Shown here piece after piece: positions 16,375 through 25,800 of a stretch of 64,000 bases of DNA (position 1 is the stretch's first letter; every line of letters begins with the position of its first letter). The stretch lies in contig CAYVKV010000007.1 of the NCBI GenBank assembly GCA_964452355.1, forward strand, positions 1-64,000. Direction: 5' to 3'. The translations under genes and the position numbers were made by a program. The notes under the pieces are model-generated. The model was not told the DNA's origin. It did not search any database and was given only the letters and a program-made list of their open reading frames with translations. This DNA comes from UBA1450 sp964452355 (lineage in GTDB: Bacteria; Patescibacteriota; Microgenomatia; UBA1406; GWC2-37-13).

Positions 16375-18702
16375 TTAATATACTTTATACAGAGCCCCAA
16401 ACCCATTTTTTGACTCGAATACTTTGTAGCCAATTTGTGAAAATTTCTCTTCATTTAAGGTTTCATACTTTTCTCTCTCAAGGCCGGAGACAACCACGTA
16501 CTCAATGGTGTACTTATCGATCAATTGTTGAGTTAATGCAATGTCTTCAGATTGATAGAGAGCCTCAATGTCTGGAATTCGTTTCCCAACGACATCTGAG
16601 GACCCTCTCCATAGCCACTGGTGGACCCACCATCCGGCAACGGTAGGATTGCCGGTGAATGCGGAGACGCGATTGTAGTCCGTATAAGAGTCTCCTTGAG
16701 CTTCGAGAATAATCGGTTGTCCAACAATGTTTTTATTTATGTAATCGACAATCTCTTTATCTTCGGGGTATTGCTTTTCCATCCACAAAAGACCATCAAG
16801 ATCTTGATCTTTCAAGTACGTTTCTTTTGAGTAAAGTCCCGGATAATAGGAGGGAAATGCCAAGAAGGGATAGATAAAGACCAGGCCAAAGGTGAGAAGG
16901 AAAAATGGAAGGAGGATGAATTTCTTCTTTGACTGCCATCGAACAAGAAGATATGCCACAATAGTTGACGCCACACCCATCATCATAAACGCTTGGTATC
17001 CCAACTTAAACATAGTGTTTGCGCGGAAGTGACCGGGATAAATATCCTTTGCATAAATAAATTCCGGAATGATCAGGAGGAATGTGCCGTATCCAAAAAT
17101 TAAAAGGAGTATCCAGTCTATAGAAGTGAGAACATATTGAGTTCTTTTTTTCAAAATGAGATATATGCCAAATAAAATGGCATTGCTCCAAAAGAATCCC
17201 CATAAAACCATCATCATCCAAGGCTCAGATAGTTGGCAGTTTCCTTTTTCAAAAAGAAACGGACCGAACTTTTCGACCTGAACCAGAAAATCTGGACTGC
17301 AATTTACCCCGATCCCGGTCGCAAATGGTTCAAAATGGGATGAAAAAGGAAAAGAGAAGACCAGAAATGATGCGAGAATAGTTGCCGACTGGATAATAAA
17401 TTTCCACGAAAATTTATATATAAAGAGAAGCAGGATTGCCATAAAGAGCAGGTAAATGGGGCCATCGAATGCATTGGTCATGTAATTTATCGCAATCATT
17501 GCTCCAATCAAGACGACCCAGATGCGCTCTTTCATGTTCAAAGAAATGCCTTCATTTTTTTTAAAGGGAAAAAATTTGAGAAATCTTCCAAATAAATGGG
17601 TGGCAAATCCTTCAATCCAGAGAATAACCGGATGGCGCTTTGATTCCTTTTCTTTCTCGAGTTTGTGAAGGGTAAAGATCACCATAAATGCTAGTGTTAC
17701 GAGTACGAAAGGAATATCAAATACATGTCCATGAAGATCTGCGACGACATATGAGTATGCGGGAAACTCGTGAATGGTAAACGGAATAAAGCGTGTTGCA
17801 TTTGGATACCAATAAGATGAGTTCTGGACCATACTCTCATATACTCCGCCACCGGACGTCATCATTGTTTCTCGAATCTCGCCTACTGTCTGAAAAAGGG
17901 ACCAGAATGGCTCCGGGTGTTCATTTGGGTAGCCTCTGGTAAATGTATATATGGTATGAAGGTTTCCGGCAAGATTTACGATAAATGATCCCAGAAGTCC
18001 AACTGCAACAACCGGAATGAGAGAAAGCTTTTTTATTTTTTGTGATTGATTGTGGATTATATGCGCAATTGATCCGGTGAGTGAGAAAGTGAGCGTCATA
18101 CCTTGAGCAAAGATTGTTGCAAGAATGAAGTTGTATCCAATAAATGGGTTGACGCCGCTCAGTTTTATAAGGAGCGCTCCAGTCAGATGACCAAAATAAT
18201 AGTAATTTATCGGATATCCTGCAGGCTGTGCTGGATCAGCAGAAAGCCACATGTCAAGCGGGGGAAAGTAGGTTGACTTGAGAATTGACTCCATAAATCC
18301 AAAGTCCATAAATTTTTCCAGACCATGAATCGATGGTTCTTGTGCTCGGACAATCGCCAGAAAAATCAAGCAAATGATAAACATTACTTCCTCAATCGCG
18401 ATAAGCAGAAGCTGCTTTTTTGATAATTGTTTTAAATTCAAAATTTCTTTCCCAAAGAGTTTATAGATTCCAAAAGAAATGAAAAATAAAATGAGAAGAA
18501 GTGCTTCTTTTGTGAAGGGAAGAATTTTCAATAATCCTGATACATACATCACATAACTCATGCCGATGATCCCAAGCGTTTTTGCAAATGGATATCCTTT
18601 GTCAGGAAATGATTTGAAAATACGAGCAGTAATGGGAATAAATAACACTCCCAAAAGAAGCAAATAAAGATACCAAACGGATAGTGTTGTAAACCACGTC
18701 AT
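16375..18702 (-). CDS. DUF2298 (Chlor_Arch_YYY) multi-pass membrane protein
   Basis: About 775 residues with a dozen or more transmembrane helices. The DUF2298 signatures are visible: the triple tyrosine in INYYYFGHLTGALL, and HEFPAYSYVVADLHGHVFDIPF with its histidines and aspartate facing outside. The C-terminal third is a soluble domain (PIILEAQGDSYTDYNRVSAFTGNPTVAGW...QLIDKYTIEYVVVSGLE) like those of membrane glycosyltransferases of the GT-C type, so a role in glycosyl transfer at the cell surface is likely but unproven. I chose ATG 18702, two bases after the transcription start predicted from the TATCTT box at 18711-18716. Confidence 0.85.
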   Translation of the reverse strand: MTWFTTLSVWYLYLLLLGVLFIPITARIFKSFPDKGYPFAKTLGIIGMSYVMYVSGLLKILPFTKEALLLILFFISFGIYKLFGKEILNLKQLSKKQLLLIAIEEVMFIICLIFLAIVRAQEPSIHGLEKFMDFGFMESILKSTYFPPLDMWLSADPAQPAGYPINYYYFGHLTGALLIKLSGVNPFIGYNFILATIFAQGMTLTFSLTGSIAHIIHNQSQKIKKLSLIPVVAVGLLGSFIVNLAGNLHTIYTFTRGYPNEHPEPFWSLFQTVGEIRETMMTSGGGVYESMVQNSSYWYPNATRFIPFTIHEFPAYSYVVADLHGHVFDIPFVLVTLAFMVIFTLHKLEKEKESKRHPVILWIEGFATHLFGRFLKFFPFKKNEGISLNMKERIWVVLIGAMIAINYMTNAFDGPIYLLFMAILLLFIYKFSWKFIIQSATILASFLVFSFPFSSHFEPFATGIGVNCSPDFLVQVEKFGPFLFEKGNCQLSEPWMMMVLWGFFWSNAILFGIYLILKKRTQYVLTSIDWILLLIFGYGTFLLIIPEFIYAKDIYPGHFRANTMFKLGYQAFMMMGVASTIVAYLLVRWQSKKKFILLPFFLLTFGLVFIYPFLAFPSYYPGLYSKETYLKDQDLDGLLWMEKQYPEDKEIVDYINKNIVGQPIILEAQGDSYTDYNRVSAFTGNPTVAGWWVHQWLWRGSSDVVGKRIPDIEALYQSEDIALTQQLIDKYTIEYVVVSGLEREKYETLNEEKFSQIGYKVFESKNGFGALYKVY

Positions 18703-18710
18703 ATTGACCA

Positions 18711-18716
18711 AAGATA
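18711..18716 (-). promoter_or_regulatory. -10 box (TATCTT) of the DUF2298 gene
   Basis: Read on the minus strand. The predicted transcription start is 18704, two bases before ATG 18702. Confidence 0.5.
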
Positions 18717-18792
18717 CTATGTTTATATTGCAAATTCAAGCTATTTTTGATAGAGTACATATCAATATATAGTGAAATGAGGGGATTTAGAT

Positions 18793-20955
18793 ATGGATAA
18801 AAAATATAACTTCAGAGACTACGAGCAAAAATTATACTCATTTTGGGAACAAGGAGGATACTTCACTGCAAAAATAGATAAGTCAAAAGAACCCTTTTGT
18901 ATCATTCTTCCTCCGCCAAACGCAAATGCAGATTTACATCTGGGTCACGCAATGTATGTGTATGAAGATGTGATGATTCGGTACCACAAGCTCAAAGGTC
19001 ATGAGGCACTTTGGCTTGCGGGAGCAGATCATGCAGGAATTGAGACACAATTTGTTTATGAAAAACATCTGAAAAAACAAGGAAAAAGTAGGTTTGATTT
19101 TGATCGCGCCACTCTGTTTTCAAACATCTGGGATTTTGTAATGAAAAATCGTGAAATCATGGAAAATCAGCTTCGCAAATTGGGATTTGCTCTTGACTGG
19201 TCAAAGAAGAAATTCACCATGGACGAGGATATCGTCAAAATTGTATATAACACCTTCAAACATTTGCATGAAGATGGATTGCTATATAGAGCAAATAGAC
19301 TGGTAAATTATTGTACTTCATGCGGCACATCCTTTTCTGATTTAGAAGTAGCGGATAAAGAATCTGAAGGGTCATTATTCTATATAAGGTACCCGATTAA
19401 GGAAGGCGGTTCAATTACGATAGCCACAACTCGTCCTGAAACCTATGTTGGAGATGTTGCTGTAATGGTACATCCAAAAGATAAAAGATACCTAAAGTTA
19501 ATAGGAAAAACGGTACGTCTTCCCCTTACAAATCGTGAGATTCCCATTATTGCTGATGAGTATGTTGATCCAAAGTTTGGCACAGGAGCTGTGAAGGTGA
19601 CGCCTAACCACGACTTTAATGACTTTGAAATCGGAAAAAAACACAGTTTGAGTCATCCTCCGATCATGGGGTTTGACGGTCATATGAAAGATACAGGAAT
19701 TGAAGATGTCGATGGGGTATATGTTGTGAAAGCGCGGAAAATGATTGTTTCACAACTTGAAGAAAAGGGATTTCTTGAAAAAATTGAGAAGCATGACATG
19801 ATTCTCAAAGTTTGTTATCGATGTGGAACTACACTTGAGCCACTCCCTAAAGAACAATGGTTTATCAATGTTGAACCACTTAAGAAACAAGCAATTGAAC
19901 GAGTGAAGAATGATGAAATCAATATTCACCCAAAACGTTTCAAAAAACAACTAATCCAAATACTTGAAAATTTCATTGATTGGAATGTTTCGCGACAGAT
20001 TGTATGGGGAATTCAGATTCCCGCATATCAATGTCAAAATAAAAATGAGTGGTTTGTTTCTGTTGAAAAACCTTCAAAGTGTCAGATTTGTGGTGAATGT
20101 TCATTTATTCAAGATGAAGACACCTTTGATACGTGGTTTTCAAGCGCTCAATGGCCCTTTGCGACACTTCAAACAGTTGATTTGTCGTTCTTTGATTATT
20201 TTCATCCAACCGCAGTGATGGAGACGGGGTATGATATTTTGCGTGCGTGGGTATCGCGAATGATCATGATCGGCTATTTTGAAACAAAAGCAGTGCCTTT
20301 TCAACATGTATTCTTACATGGAATGGTTCGAGATCAAAAAGGTCAAAAGATGAGTAAAAGCAAAGGAAATGTGATCAATCCGCTCGATATGATTGAAACG
20401 TATGGCGCTGATGCATTACGGGCGGCGCTTATTTTTGGTACAAAAGAAGGGGGAGATGTCGTTCTATCTGAAGATAAGATCGTCGCAATGCGCAATTTTT
20501 GTAATAAGGTATGGAATATTGGAAGGTTTATTGAAATGAATCAGATCGAGACATCCCCCCTCCGACGTAACGTCGGAGGCCCCCTTCCCGAAGGGGGACC
20601 TATTCCTGTAAATCTCTCTTTTGAAGGGAGTACCCCGAAGGGGGGAGGGATGTTAGAAGAACTTCAAAAAGAGTTTATAACCGTTCAAAAACAATATCAT
20701 CTTCACTTCAAAAAATTTGAATTTGCGAAGGCTTTTGACCTTATGTATGATTTTCTTTGGCACCGATATGCCGATTTTTACATTGAGGAGTTGAAAGACA
20801 GCATGCAGAGTGGTAGTATTGAGGCTTCGCAAAGTATGATGAAGATTTACGATGCATGTCTGCAGATGCTTCACCCATATATTCCATTTGTGACCGAAGC
20901 CGTGTGGAAAGAATTTCACAAGGAAGACGGTTCAATTTTGGATTCGCGATTTTAA
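18793..20955 (+). CDS. valS: Valyl-tRNA synthetase, short form with an internal insert
   Basis: 720 residues. Class Ia synthetase charging tRNA-Val: HIGH-type motif in PPPNANADLHLGHAM (about residues 38-52), AGADHAGIETQ, an editing domain with TTRPETYVGDVAV, and KMSKSKGNV (about residues 519-527) as the KMSKS loop. The protein stops right after PYIPFVTEAVWKEF, so the end of the anticodon-binding domain and the C-terminal coiled-coil arm of usual bacterial ValRS (850-950 residues) are missing. Residues of about 587-621 come from an inserted GC-rich palindromic element. A GAGGGG lies nine bases before ATG 18793, one of the few plausible Shine-Dalgarno sites here. Confidence 0.93.
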   Translation: MDKKYNFRDYEQKLYSFWEQGGYFTAKIDKSKEPFCIILPPPNANADLHLGHAMYVYEDVMIRYHKLKGHEALWLAGADHAGIETQFVYEKHLKKQGKSRFDFDRATLFSNIWDFVMKNREIMENQLRKLGFALDWSKKKFTMDEDIVKIVYNTFKHLHEDGLLYRANRLVNYCTSCGTSFSDLEVADKESEGSLFYIRYPIKEGGSITIATTRPETYVGDVAVMVHPKDKRYLKLIGKTVRLPLTNREIPIIADEYVDPKFGTGAVKVTPNHDFNDFEIGKKHSLSHPPIMGFDGHMKDTGIEDVDGVYVVKARKMIVSQLEEKGFLEKIEKHDMILKVCYRCGTTLEPLPKEQWFINVEPLKKQAIERVKNDEINIHPKRFKKQLIQILENFIDWNVSRQIVWGIQIPAYQCQNKNEWFVSVEKPSKCQICGECSFIQDEDTFDTWFSSAQWPFATLQTVDLSFFDYFHPTAVMETGYDILRAWVSRMIMIGYFETKAVPFQHVFLHGMVRDQKGQKMSKSKGNVINPLDMIETYGADALRAALIFGTKEGGDVVLSEDKIVAMRNFCNKVWNIGRFIEMNQIETSPLRRNVGGPLPEGGPIPVNLSFEGSTPKGGGMLEELQKEFITVQKQYHLHFKKFEFAKAFDLMYDFLWHRYADFYIEELKDSMQSGSIEASQSMMKIYDACLQMLHPYIPFVTEAVWKEFHKEDGSILDSRF
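20551..20653 (+). repeat. Palindromic GC-rich element inserted in frame in valS
   Basis: 103 bases bounded by ACATCCC and GGGATGT. Inside are two perfect hairpins (CCTCCGACGT/ACGTCGGAGG, and CCCCCTTC/GAAGGGGG) and a second GAAGGGG copy near the right end that can pair with the left end. It is GC-rich in an AT-rich gene and encodes an Arg/Gly/Pro-rich stretch without disturbing the frame. It falls between the catalytic core and the anticodon-binding domain, a tolerant surface position. Confidence 0.75.
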
Positions 20956-20991
20956 TTTAAAAAGCACGACAATACTTATTTAATAGTTCGT

Positions 20992-20997
20992 TATAAT
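20992..20997 (+). promoter_or_regulatory. -10 box (TATAAT) of rpmH
   Basis: The predicted transcription start is 21004, exactly the A of the rpmH ATG, so the message would be leaderless. Confidence 0.6.
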
Positions 20998-21003
20998 ACA
21001 TTT

Positions 21004-21141
21004 ATGCCAAAACGTACATTTCAACCAAAAACGTTAAAAAGACAGCGAAAGCTCGGATTTCTTGCAAAAATGAAAACAGCCGATGGGCGAGCGACCATCA
21101 ATAGGCGCCGAAGAAAAGGAAGAAAAGAATTAACAAAGTAA
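21004..21141 (+). CDS. rpmH: Ribosomal protein L34
   Basis: 45 residues, the usual L34 length. The sequence starts MPKRTFQPKTLKRQRK, continues GFLAKMKTADGRATINRRR and ends RKGRKELTK, which fits L34 throughout. It is part of the large ribosomal subunit. In most bacteria rnpA (RNase P protein) follows at once. Here only 27 bases separate rpmH from yidC and no rnpA is present. Confidence 0.97.
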   Translation: MPKRTFQPKTLKRQRKLGFLAKMKTADGRATINRRRRKGRKELTK

Positions 21142-21168
21142 GCACGGTAATACATTTTCATATTTCTT

Positions 21169-21993
21169 ATGTTTGAAACGTTAGGAATGATTTTTAACAC
21201 GCTTTTTATTGAACCGATCCTCAATATTTTGGTTTTTTTCCACAACCTATTTGTAACTGTTGGGATTCCGGGAGCGTTTGGATTTGCCATTATCACCATC
21301 ACTATTGCGATTCGTTTTCTCCTGCATCCTTTTTTTGAAAAGCAGATGAAGACCGCCCAGGTCATGAAAGAACTCAAGCCACAACTTGACGCTTTGCAAA
21401 AGAAATTCAAAAAAGAACCTCAAAAACTTCAAAAGGAACAGCTAAAACTCTATCAAGAAGCGGGTATCAATCCAGCATCCGGATGCCTCTTTGCAATTAT
21501 TCAAATGCCAATTATTTTTGGCTTATATCAGACGTTACAGCTCTTTTTGCAATTTGATAAAAATGGCGATGCAATAAAGATAAAGGAAATAAACGACAAA
21601 CTCTACTTTCCCTATCTTGCCGTACAAAAAATCGATCCTCATTTTTTTATGTTTAATCTGGCCTTCTCTCCTGCTCAAGCTGGTTTGTGGCACTACTATC
21701 TTATTCCGGTGGTGACCGCGGGGCTACAATATTGGCAGTCAAAAATTACTTTAACTGCAAATCCAATGACCGATTTGTCACCAATAAAAGAAGATGGTAA
21801 AAAAGATGAGAAAAAGGAAAGTTCGACTTCTGATGAGTTTCAAAAGGCAATGAGTACGCAGATGAAATACTTTTTCCCTATCATGATAGGATATTTTTCG
21901 TATACGCTTCCCATAGGTCTTTCCATTTATTGGAATGCATTTTCATTATTTAGTATCATTCAACATTACATAAGTCACAGAAAAAAGAAATAA
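21169..21993 (+). CDS. yidC: Membrane protein insertase YidC/Oxa1
   Basis: 274 residues, the short form without the large periplasmic domain of proteobacterial YidC. Helix 1 (GFAIITITIAIRFLLHPFF) carries the conserved hydrophilic-groove arginine, followed by the cytosolic coiled-coil hairpin (MKELKPQLDALQKKFKKEPQKLQKEQ), LYQEAGINPASGCLFAIIQMPI and the last helices. It inserts membrane proteins with or without the Sec translocon. It is followed by the KH/R3H protein, the conserved yidC-jag pairing. Confidence 0.93.
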   Translation: MFETLGMIFNTLFIEPILNILVFFHNLFVTVGIPGAFGFAIITITIAIRFLLHPFFEKQMKTAQVMKELKPQLDALQKKFKKEPQKLQKEQLKLYQEAGINPASGCLFAIIQMPIIFGLYQTLQLFLQFDKNGDAIKIKEINDKLYFPYLAVQKIDPHFFMFNLAFSPAQAGLWHYYLIPVVTAGLQYWQSKITLTANPMTDLSPIKEDGKKDEKKESSTSDEFQKAMSTQMKYFFPIMIGYFSYTLPIGLSIYWNAFSLFSIIQHYISHRKKK

Positions 21994-22017
21994 TATTATA
22001 ATTTTCTCAATTTATTT

Positions 22018-22533
22018 ATGGATAAGACAGAAATAATCAAAAACTTAACGCAAGAACTTCTTGATAAAATGGTCGATAGTGCTGTAGTTGAAGTTGAAGA
22101 AGAAGATGGCATGTATCATGTAAGTATAAAAACAGAGGAAGAAGCACCAACCGTTATTGGTCGACATGGAGAAACGATTCGTGCAATTCAAAAAATTCTT
22201 GAAGTGATGTTGTATAAAGCAACAAAAGATCGAGTGAGTGTTCTTATTAATGTCAATGATTATCGTGAAAAACAAATTGAACGTTTGCAGTATATCGCAG
22301 ATCAGGCAGTTGAAAAAGTAAATGAGCGAAACTCTGCAACCTATCTTCGAGGATTTTCATCATACGAACGACGCGCGATGCATGAACATATTGGTAAAAA
22401 GTACCCAGAACTTACCAGCTATTCAGTAGGTGAAGGTCGTGACCGGAGACTGGTGATTGACTTAAAACGTGAAGGTGAAGATCAACGTTCAGAAGTTGAA
22501 CATTCTGAGGAACCTGAGCAAATGGAGGAGTAA
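22018..22533 (+). CDS. jag: KH/R3H RNA-binding protein Jag (KhpB)
   Basis: 171 residues. A KH domain (TVIGRHGETIRAIQKIL, a variant of the GxxG loop, about residues 47-63) is followed by an R3H domain (NERNSATYLRGFSSYERRAMHEHI). The N-terminal Jag-N extension of Gram-positive homologues is missing. The C-terminus is acidic. It is thought to bind small RNAs and influence cell-envelope growth. A TATAAT box at 21997-22002 lies 15 bases before the start. Confidence 0.9.
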   Translation: MDKTEIIKNLTQELLDKMVDSAVVEVEEEDGMYHVSIKTEEEAPTVIGRHGETIRAIQKILEVMLYKATKDRVSVLINVNDYREKQIERLQYIADQAVEKVNERNSATYLRGFSSYERRAMHEHIGKKYPELTSYSVGEGRDRRLVIDLKREGEDQRSEVEHSEEPEQMEE

Positions 22534-22580
22534 AACCGATACGGTATCGCTTGAACCTGCATTTTCAGGTGCGAAGGGTA

Positions 22581-22586
22581 TATAGT
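22581..22586 (+). promoter_or_regulatory. -10 box (TATAGT) for a small membrane protein
   Basis: The predicted transcription start is 22593, exactly the start codon of the downstream gene. Confidence 0.5.
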
Positions 22587-22592
22587 TAGGAT

Positions 22593-22802
22593 ATGAAACT
22601 TTTGTACTCTTTGATCGGCTTATTGATTCTTCCGGCGATTTTTTTTCTTGATATTTTTATGTTCTTTGCGACCAAGTCTGCGGTATCATGTCTTCACTGC
22701 GAACTTGCGCAGTATATGCAAACTACTTCACTTTCTTTCTATGTGCTCAGTAACGTAGTATCTTCAGTTCGTGATTTAGTATATAAAAAAGATATAAAAT
22801 AG
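22593..22802 (+). CDS. Small membrane protein of unknown function
   Basis: 69 residues with an N-terminal hydrophobic helix (about 3-27) followed by a CLHC pair and a second, weaker hydrophobic stretch. No family recognised. It could be a membrane-anchored protein with a disulfide or metal-binding CxxC. The -10 box 6 bases upstream of the start supports it as a real, leaderless gene. Confidence 0.5.
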   Translation: MKLLYSLIGLLILPAIFFLDIFMFFATKSAVSCLHCELAQYMQTTSLSFYVLSNVVSSVRDLVYKKDIK

Positions 22803-22866
22803 ATCTTAATATATATTATTATATCAAATTATATCTTCAGGGGTTCTATTTTTCAAAGATAACTGC

Positions 22867-22872
22867 TATACT
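22867..22872 (+). promoter_or_regulatory. Extended -10 box (TGCTATACT) of the 1387-residue protein gene
   Basis: The predicted transcription start is 22879, exactly the A of the start codon. Confidence 0.6.
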
Positions 22873-22878
22873 TTTGAT

Positions 22879-25800
22879 ATGTCAGCATCTCACGAAGCAC
22901 CACAACCACGACAAGACAACGAAGCTATCAGAGACAGTCGACGAGAGCGAATTCGCCGACAGATTCTTGATTATCGTGCTCAAAAAGATGGCATGTCTCA
23001 AACGCAAAAAGAGCAGGCTCAACAGCAAATAGGTGAGGAGGCAAAAAATGAAATGAGACAAGAGTCAACGCGAGCGGAGAATATTTCTAGATTTCAAGAT
23101 CATCCAGAAAACCCACACCGTGGGACGGTGCCAGACAATTGGATTGCAGCGGGCAGAGGTTTACATAATGGAGTTTCTCTCTTTGTGGAAGCAGCATCTG
23201 AGGGTCTCATCAAGCCCCCAGATCATGCACCATCTCGTCAAGTATTTCAAGCTCTCATATCTAAACTGCAAAATGAAGTTGCGACAATTGATTCTTCAGC
23301 ATTTTTGCAACCACTTCTCCTGAATCTTGTCGATATCCCAAACTACATCACGTTTTCAGTAGCTGGTCAGCCGCCCACACAGTTTGAGCAAGACTTGAAA
23401 AAAATTGTGTCAACAGTTGGGAGAACAAAAGCTGAGGAGCACCTTGAGGCAATTGTTGCTCAATCAGGGGGAAATCTCGGAATAACACTCGATCGCCTCA
23501 ATGAAAAAAAAGATGTAGCTCGAGCTGAGAGACAATATGTGCAACAAGCGGCACAGGAAGAGCGTCGACAACTCCAAGAAATTCAGTCTCAACACGAAGG
23601 TAAACATGGTACGAAAAAAGATAGAGATATACATGTCCTCGACCAGATCAAAGAGGGAGTCAGCGAAGAGGCGATCAATAATCCCCAAGAAGGTGAGCCT
23701 TCAGATATCACTGATGTTCGTGAAGCCATTCAGCTTTTTGAAAACCTTGATTCACCTCAGCAGTTTTATGAGTATTACAAAAGACTCCACAAGACAATGT
23801 ACGATAAAATCGTACGAGAAGGAAGGGGTGGAGTGACCGAAGAAAATCGACAGAAACGTGCAGGCAAAGAAGCAACTCGACGCATTCATGAAATGCTCAT
23901 GTTTATGACGCACAAGATTTTTTCACCGGTTATTGAATCGAGTGGAGAGGCTCCATGGGAAAAGCTTGCGAGTGAGAAATCGAGAAATTATTTCATGGGA
24001 CTTGAAATGGCGTTTAATAATCTCATGGGGAAATTTGATGATATGAAAAGTAGTGTCAGTGATCGCCATCCGATAGGCAAAGAAGATACAGGAGTGCACT
24101 TTTATAAATATGGAAATATGACTGATAAGAAATGGAGTGAAATCGAAAAAGAGAGTGTGATTGATCCTAAAACGGGAAAAACAACGGTAGTGGGAGGGAA
24201 ATTCGTAGATTTTACAACACCTTCTCCAGAGCTTATGGAGACGGAATCTTTCAAAGAAATGCTTGAAGACCTGTATCTTTCTGGTCATGCAGAACATGAT
24301 TTTTTGGTTACCGGCACAAACTTTAATTTTATTATGAATAAAGGTATTCAAGGTCAGCAAAATACAACCTTTTTCCGTCAAGCTGCTGCATATGCAAAAG
24401 ATACGCTTCAGTCACACCGGCTTGATGAACTGTACAAGCTTCCGTATGCAGAGCTTATTGAGGCAGCCAAAATACAAATAAGTAGTTATTACAAAAAAAA
24501 GTTTGCGCAAGCTCGGTGGATTAAGGATCCAGAGATTCTTCAGGGATTTTTCTCGAGTTTAAATGAGGCAGAAAAGGAAGCCCTTAAAGATATGGTGGTC
24601 AGTTATAAGGATGTTCCTGAATGGGCGGTACGTCGTGCGGTCATTCATGCGCGTATGCATCTTTCTTTGGTGAATCTTGAGATGCATGCTCTTTCAAGTT
24701 ATGCAAGTGCGCCTGTTGATGGGTTGGGAAATGCGACATTTCGCGATACCGCGCTTAAGGATCTAGAAGTATTTGATACGTGGTACGGAGCAAAACAATG
24801 GCAGACGTCGGATGGTTTTATCAAGGGTCTGGCATTTTTACCACAACCAGATCGAAAATGGAAGAAAGAAAATTGGATACACGAAGATCTAACAGACGAA
24901 GGGAAAGATATATACGCAGAAGCTTTCAGACTTGGATCCCTCTCAAAATATGGCCGGAAAGAATACACCAAAGACATGACGCCAAACATATTTGAGCTCA
25001 ATCCAATGGGTGCTGGAGGAGTTGAGACGCGTCTTGGTTGGCGTATGAAATATGCGATTTTCCCCTGGCTTCGAGATATGCTAGACAATCTCAATGACGC
25101 AAATAAGTTGGATCCAAATGCAAAGAAAAATGGGCGAGAGTTTGAACATGTGTGGAAGCGCATTGAGAATATTGGGGTTAACCCAATGAAAATTCTGAGG
25201 GACGACCTTTTGTTTGACAGTGCCTTTTTGAAAATGAAAGATGGAGCTGCCGTTAATGAAAAACAATACAAGCACTTATTTCGATATTTGTATGATCGAT
25301 ATTTTAAAGAAGGAATTGGAAAAGAAGGAATGAGCCTTTCATTCAAAGGAAAAGAGCGGGAAGAGCAGCAGGTCGATTATAAAAATATCCAATCTTCTGA
25401 AGAATTTTGGACCAGGGTGGTAGAACCGATACTCAACAGAAAGCGTTTAAGTGGGAGCGGTGGTCCTGCGACTTCAGTACTCGAGAAGCAAAATATTGAG
25501 GAGCGGGCAGAAGATTTGAAAAAAATTGTCGATCAGGCACTTACGGTCATGGCTTTTGAGCGTGTGCCGATGGATTTTGCATTTGTGGAAAATCCGACCC
25601 GTTCACAAAACGGAGTGACGCTCCTTAATGAACTAGAGCTTCATTTTCAAACATGGGATAAATTGAACGGACAATCTGATACAAAGAAGAATGAGATGAG
25701 AGATGATGCCTTTGATGATATTTTATTCGTTCAACAAAGAGCACGTATTGAGTCGGCGCGCAAAATGAATGATTTTGTGATTAATCAAATGGATGCTGGC

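Noticed and set aside
22537..22575. Two small hairpins (CGATAC-G-GTATCG and ACCTG/CAGGT) after jag
   Set aside because: Short stems without a T run. They are too weak to call a terminator or a riboswitch.
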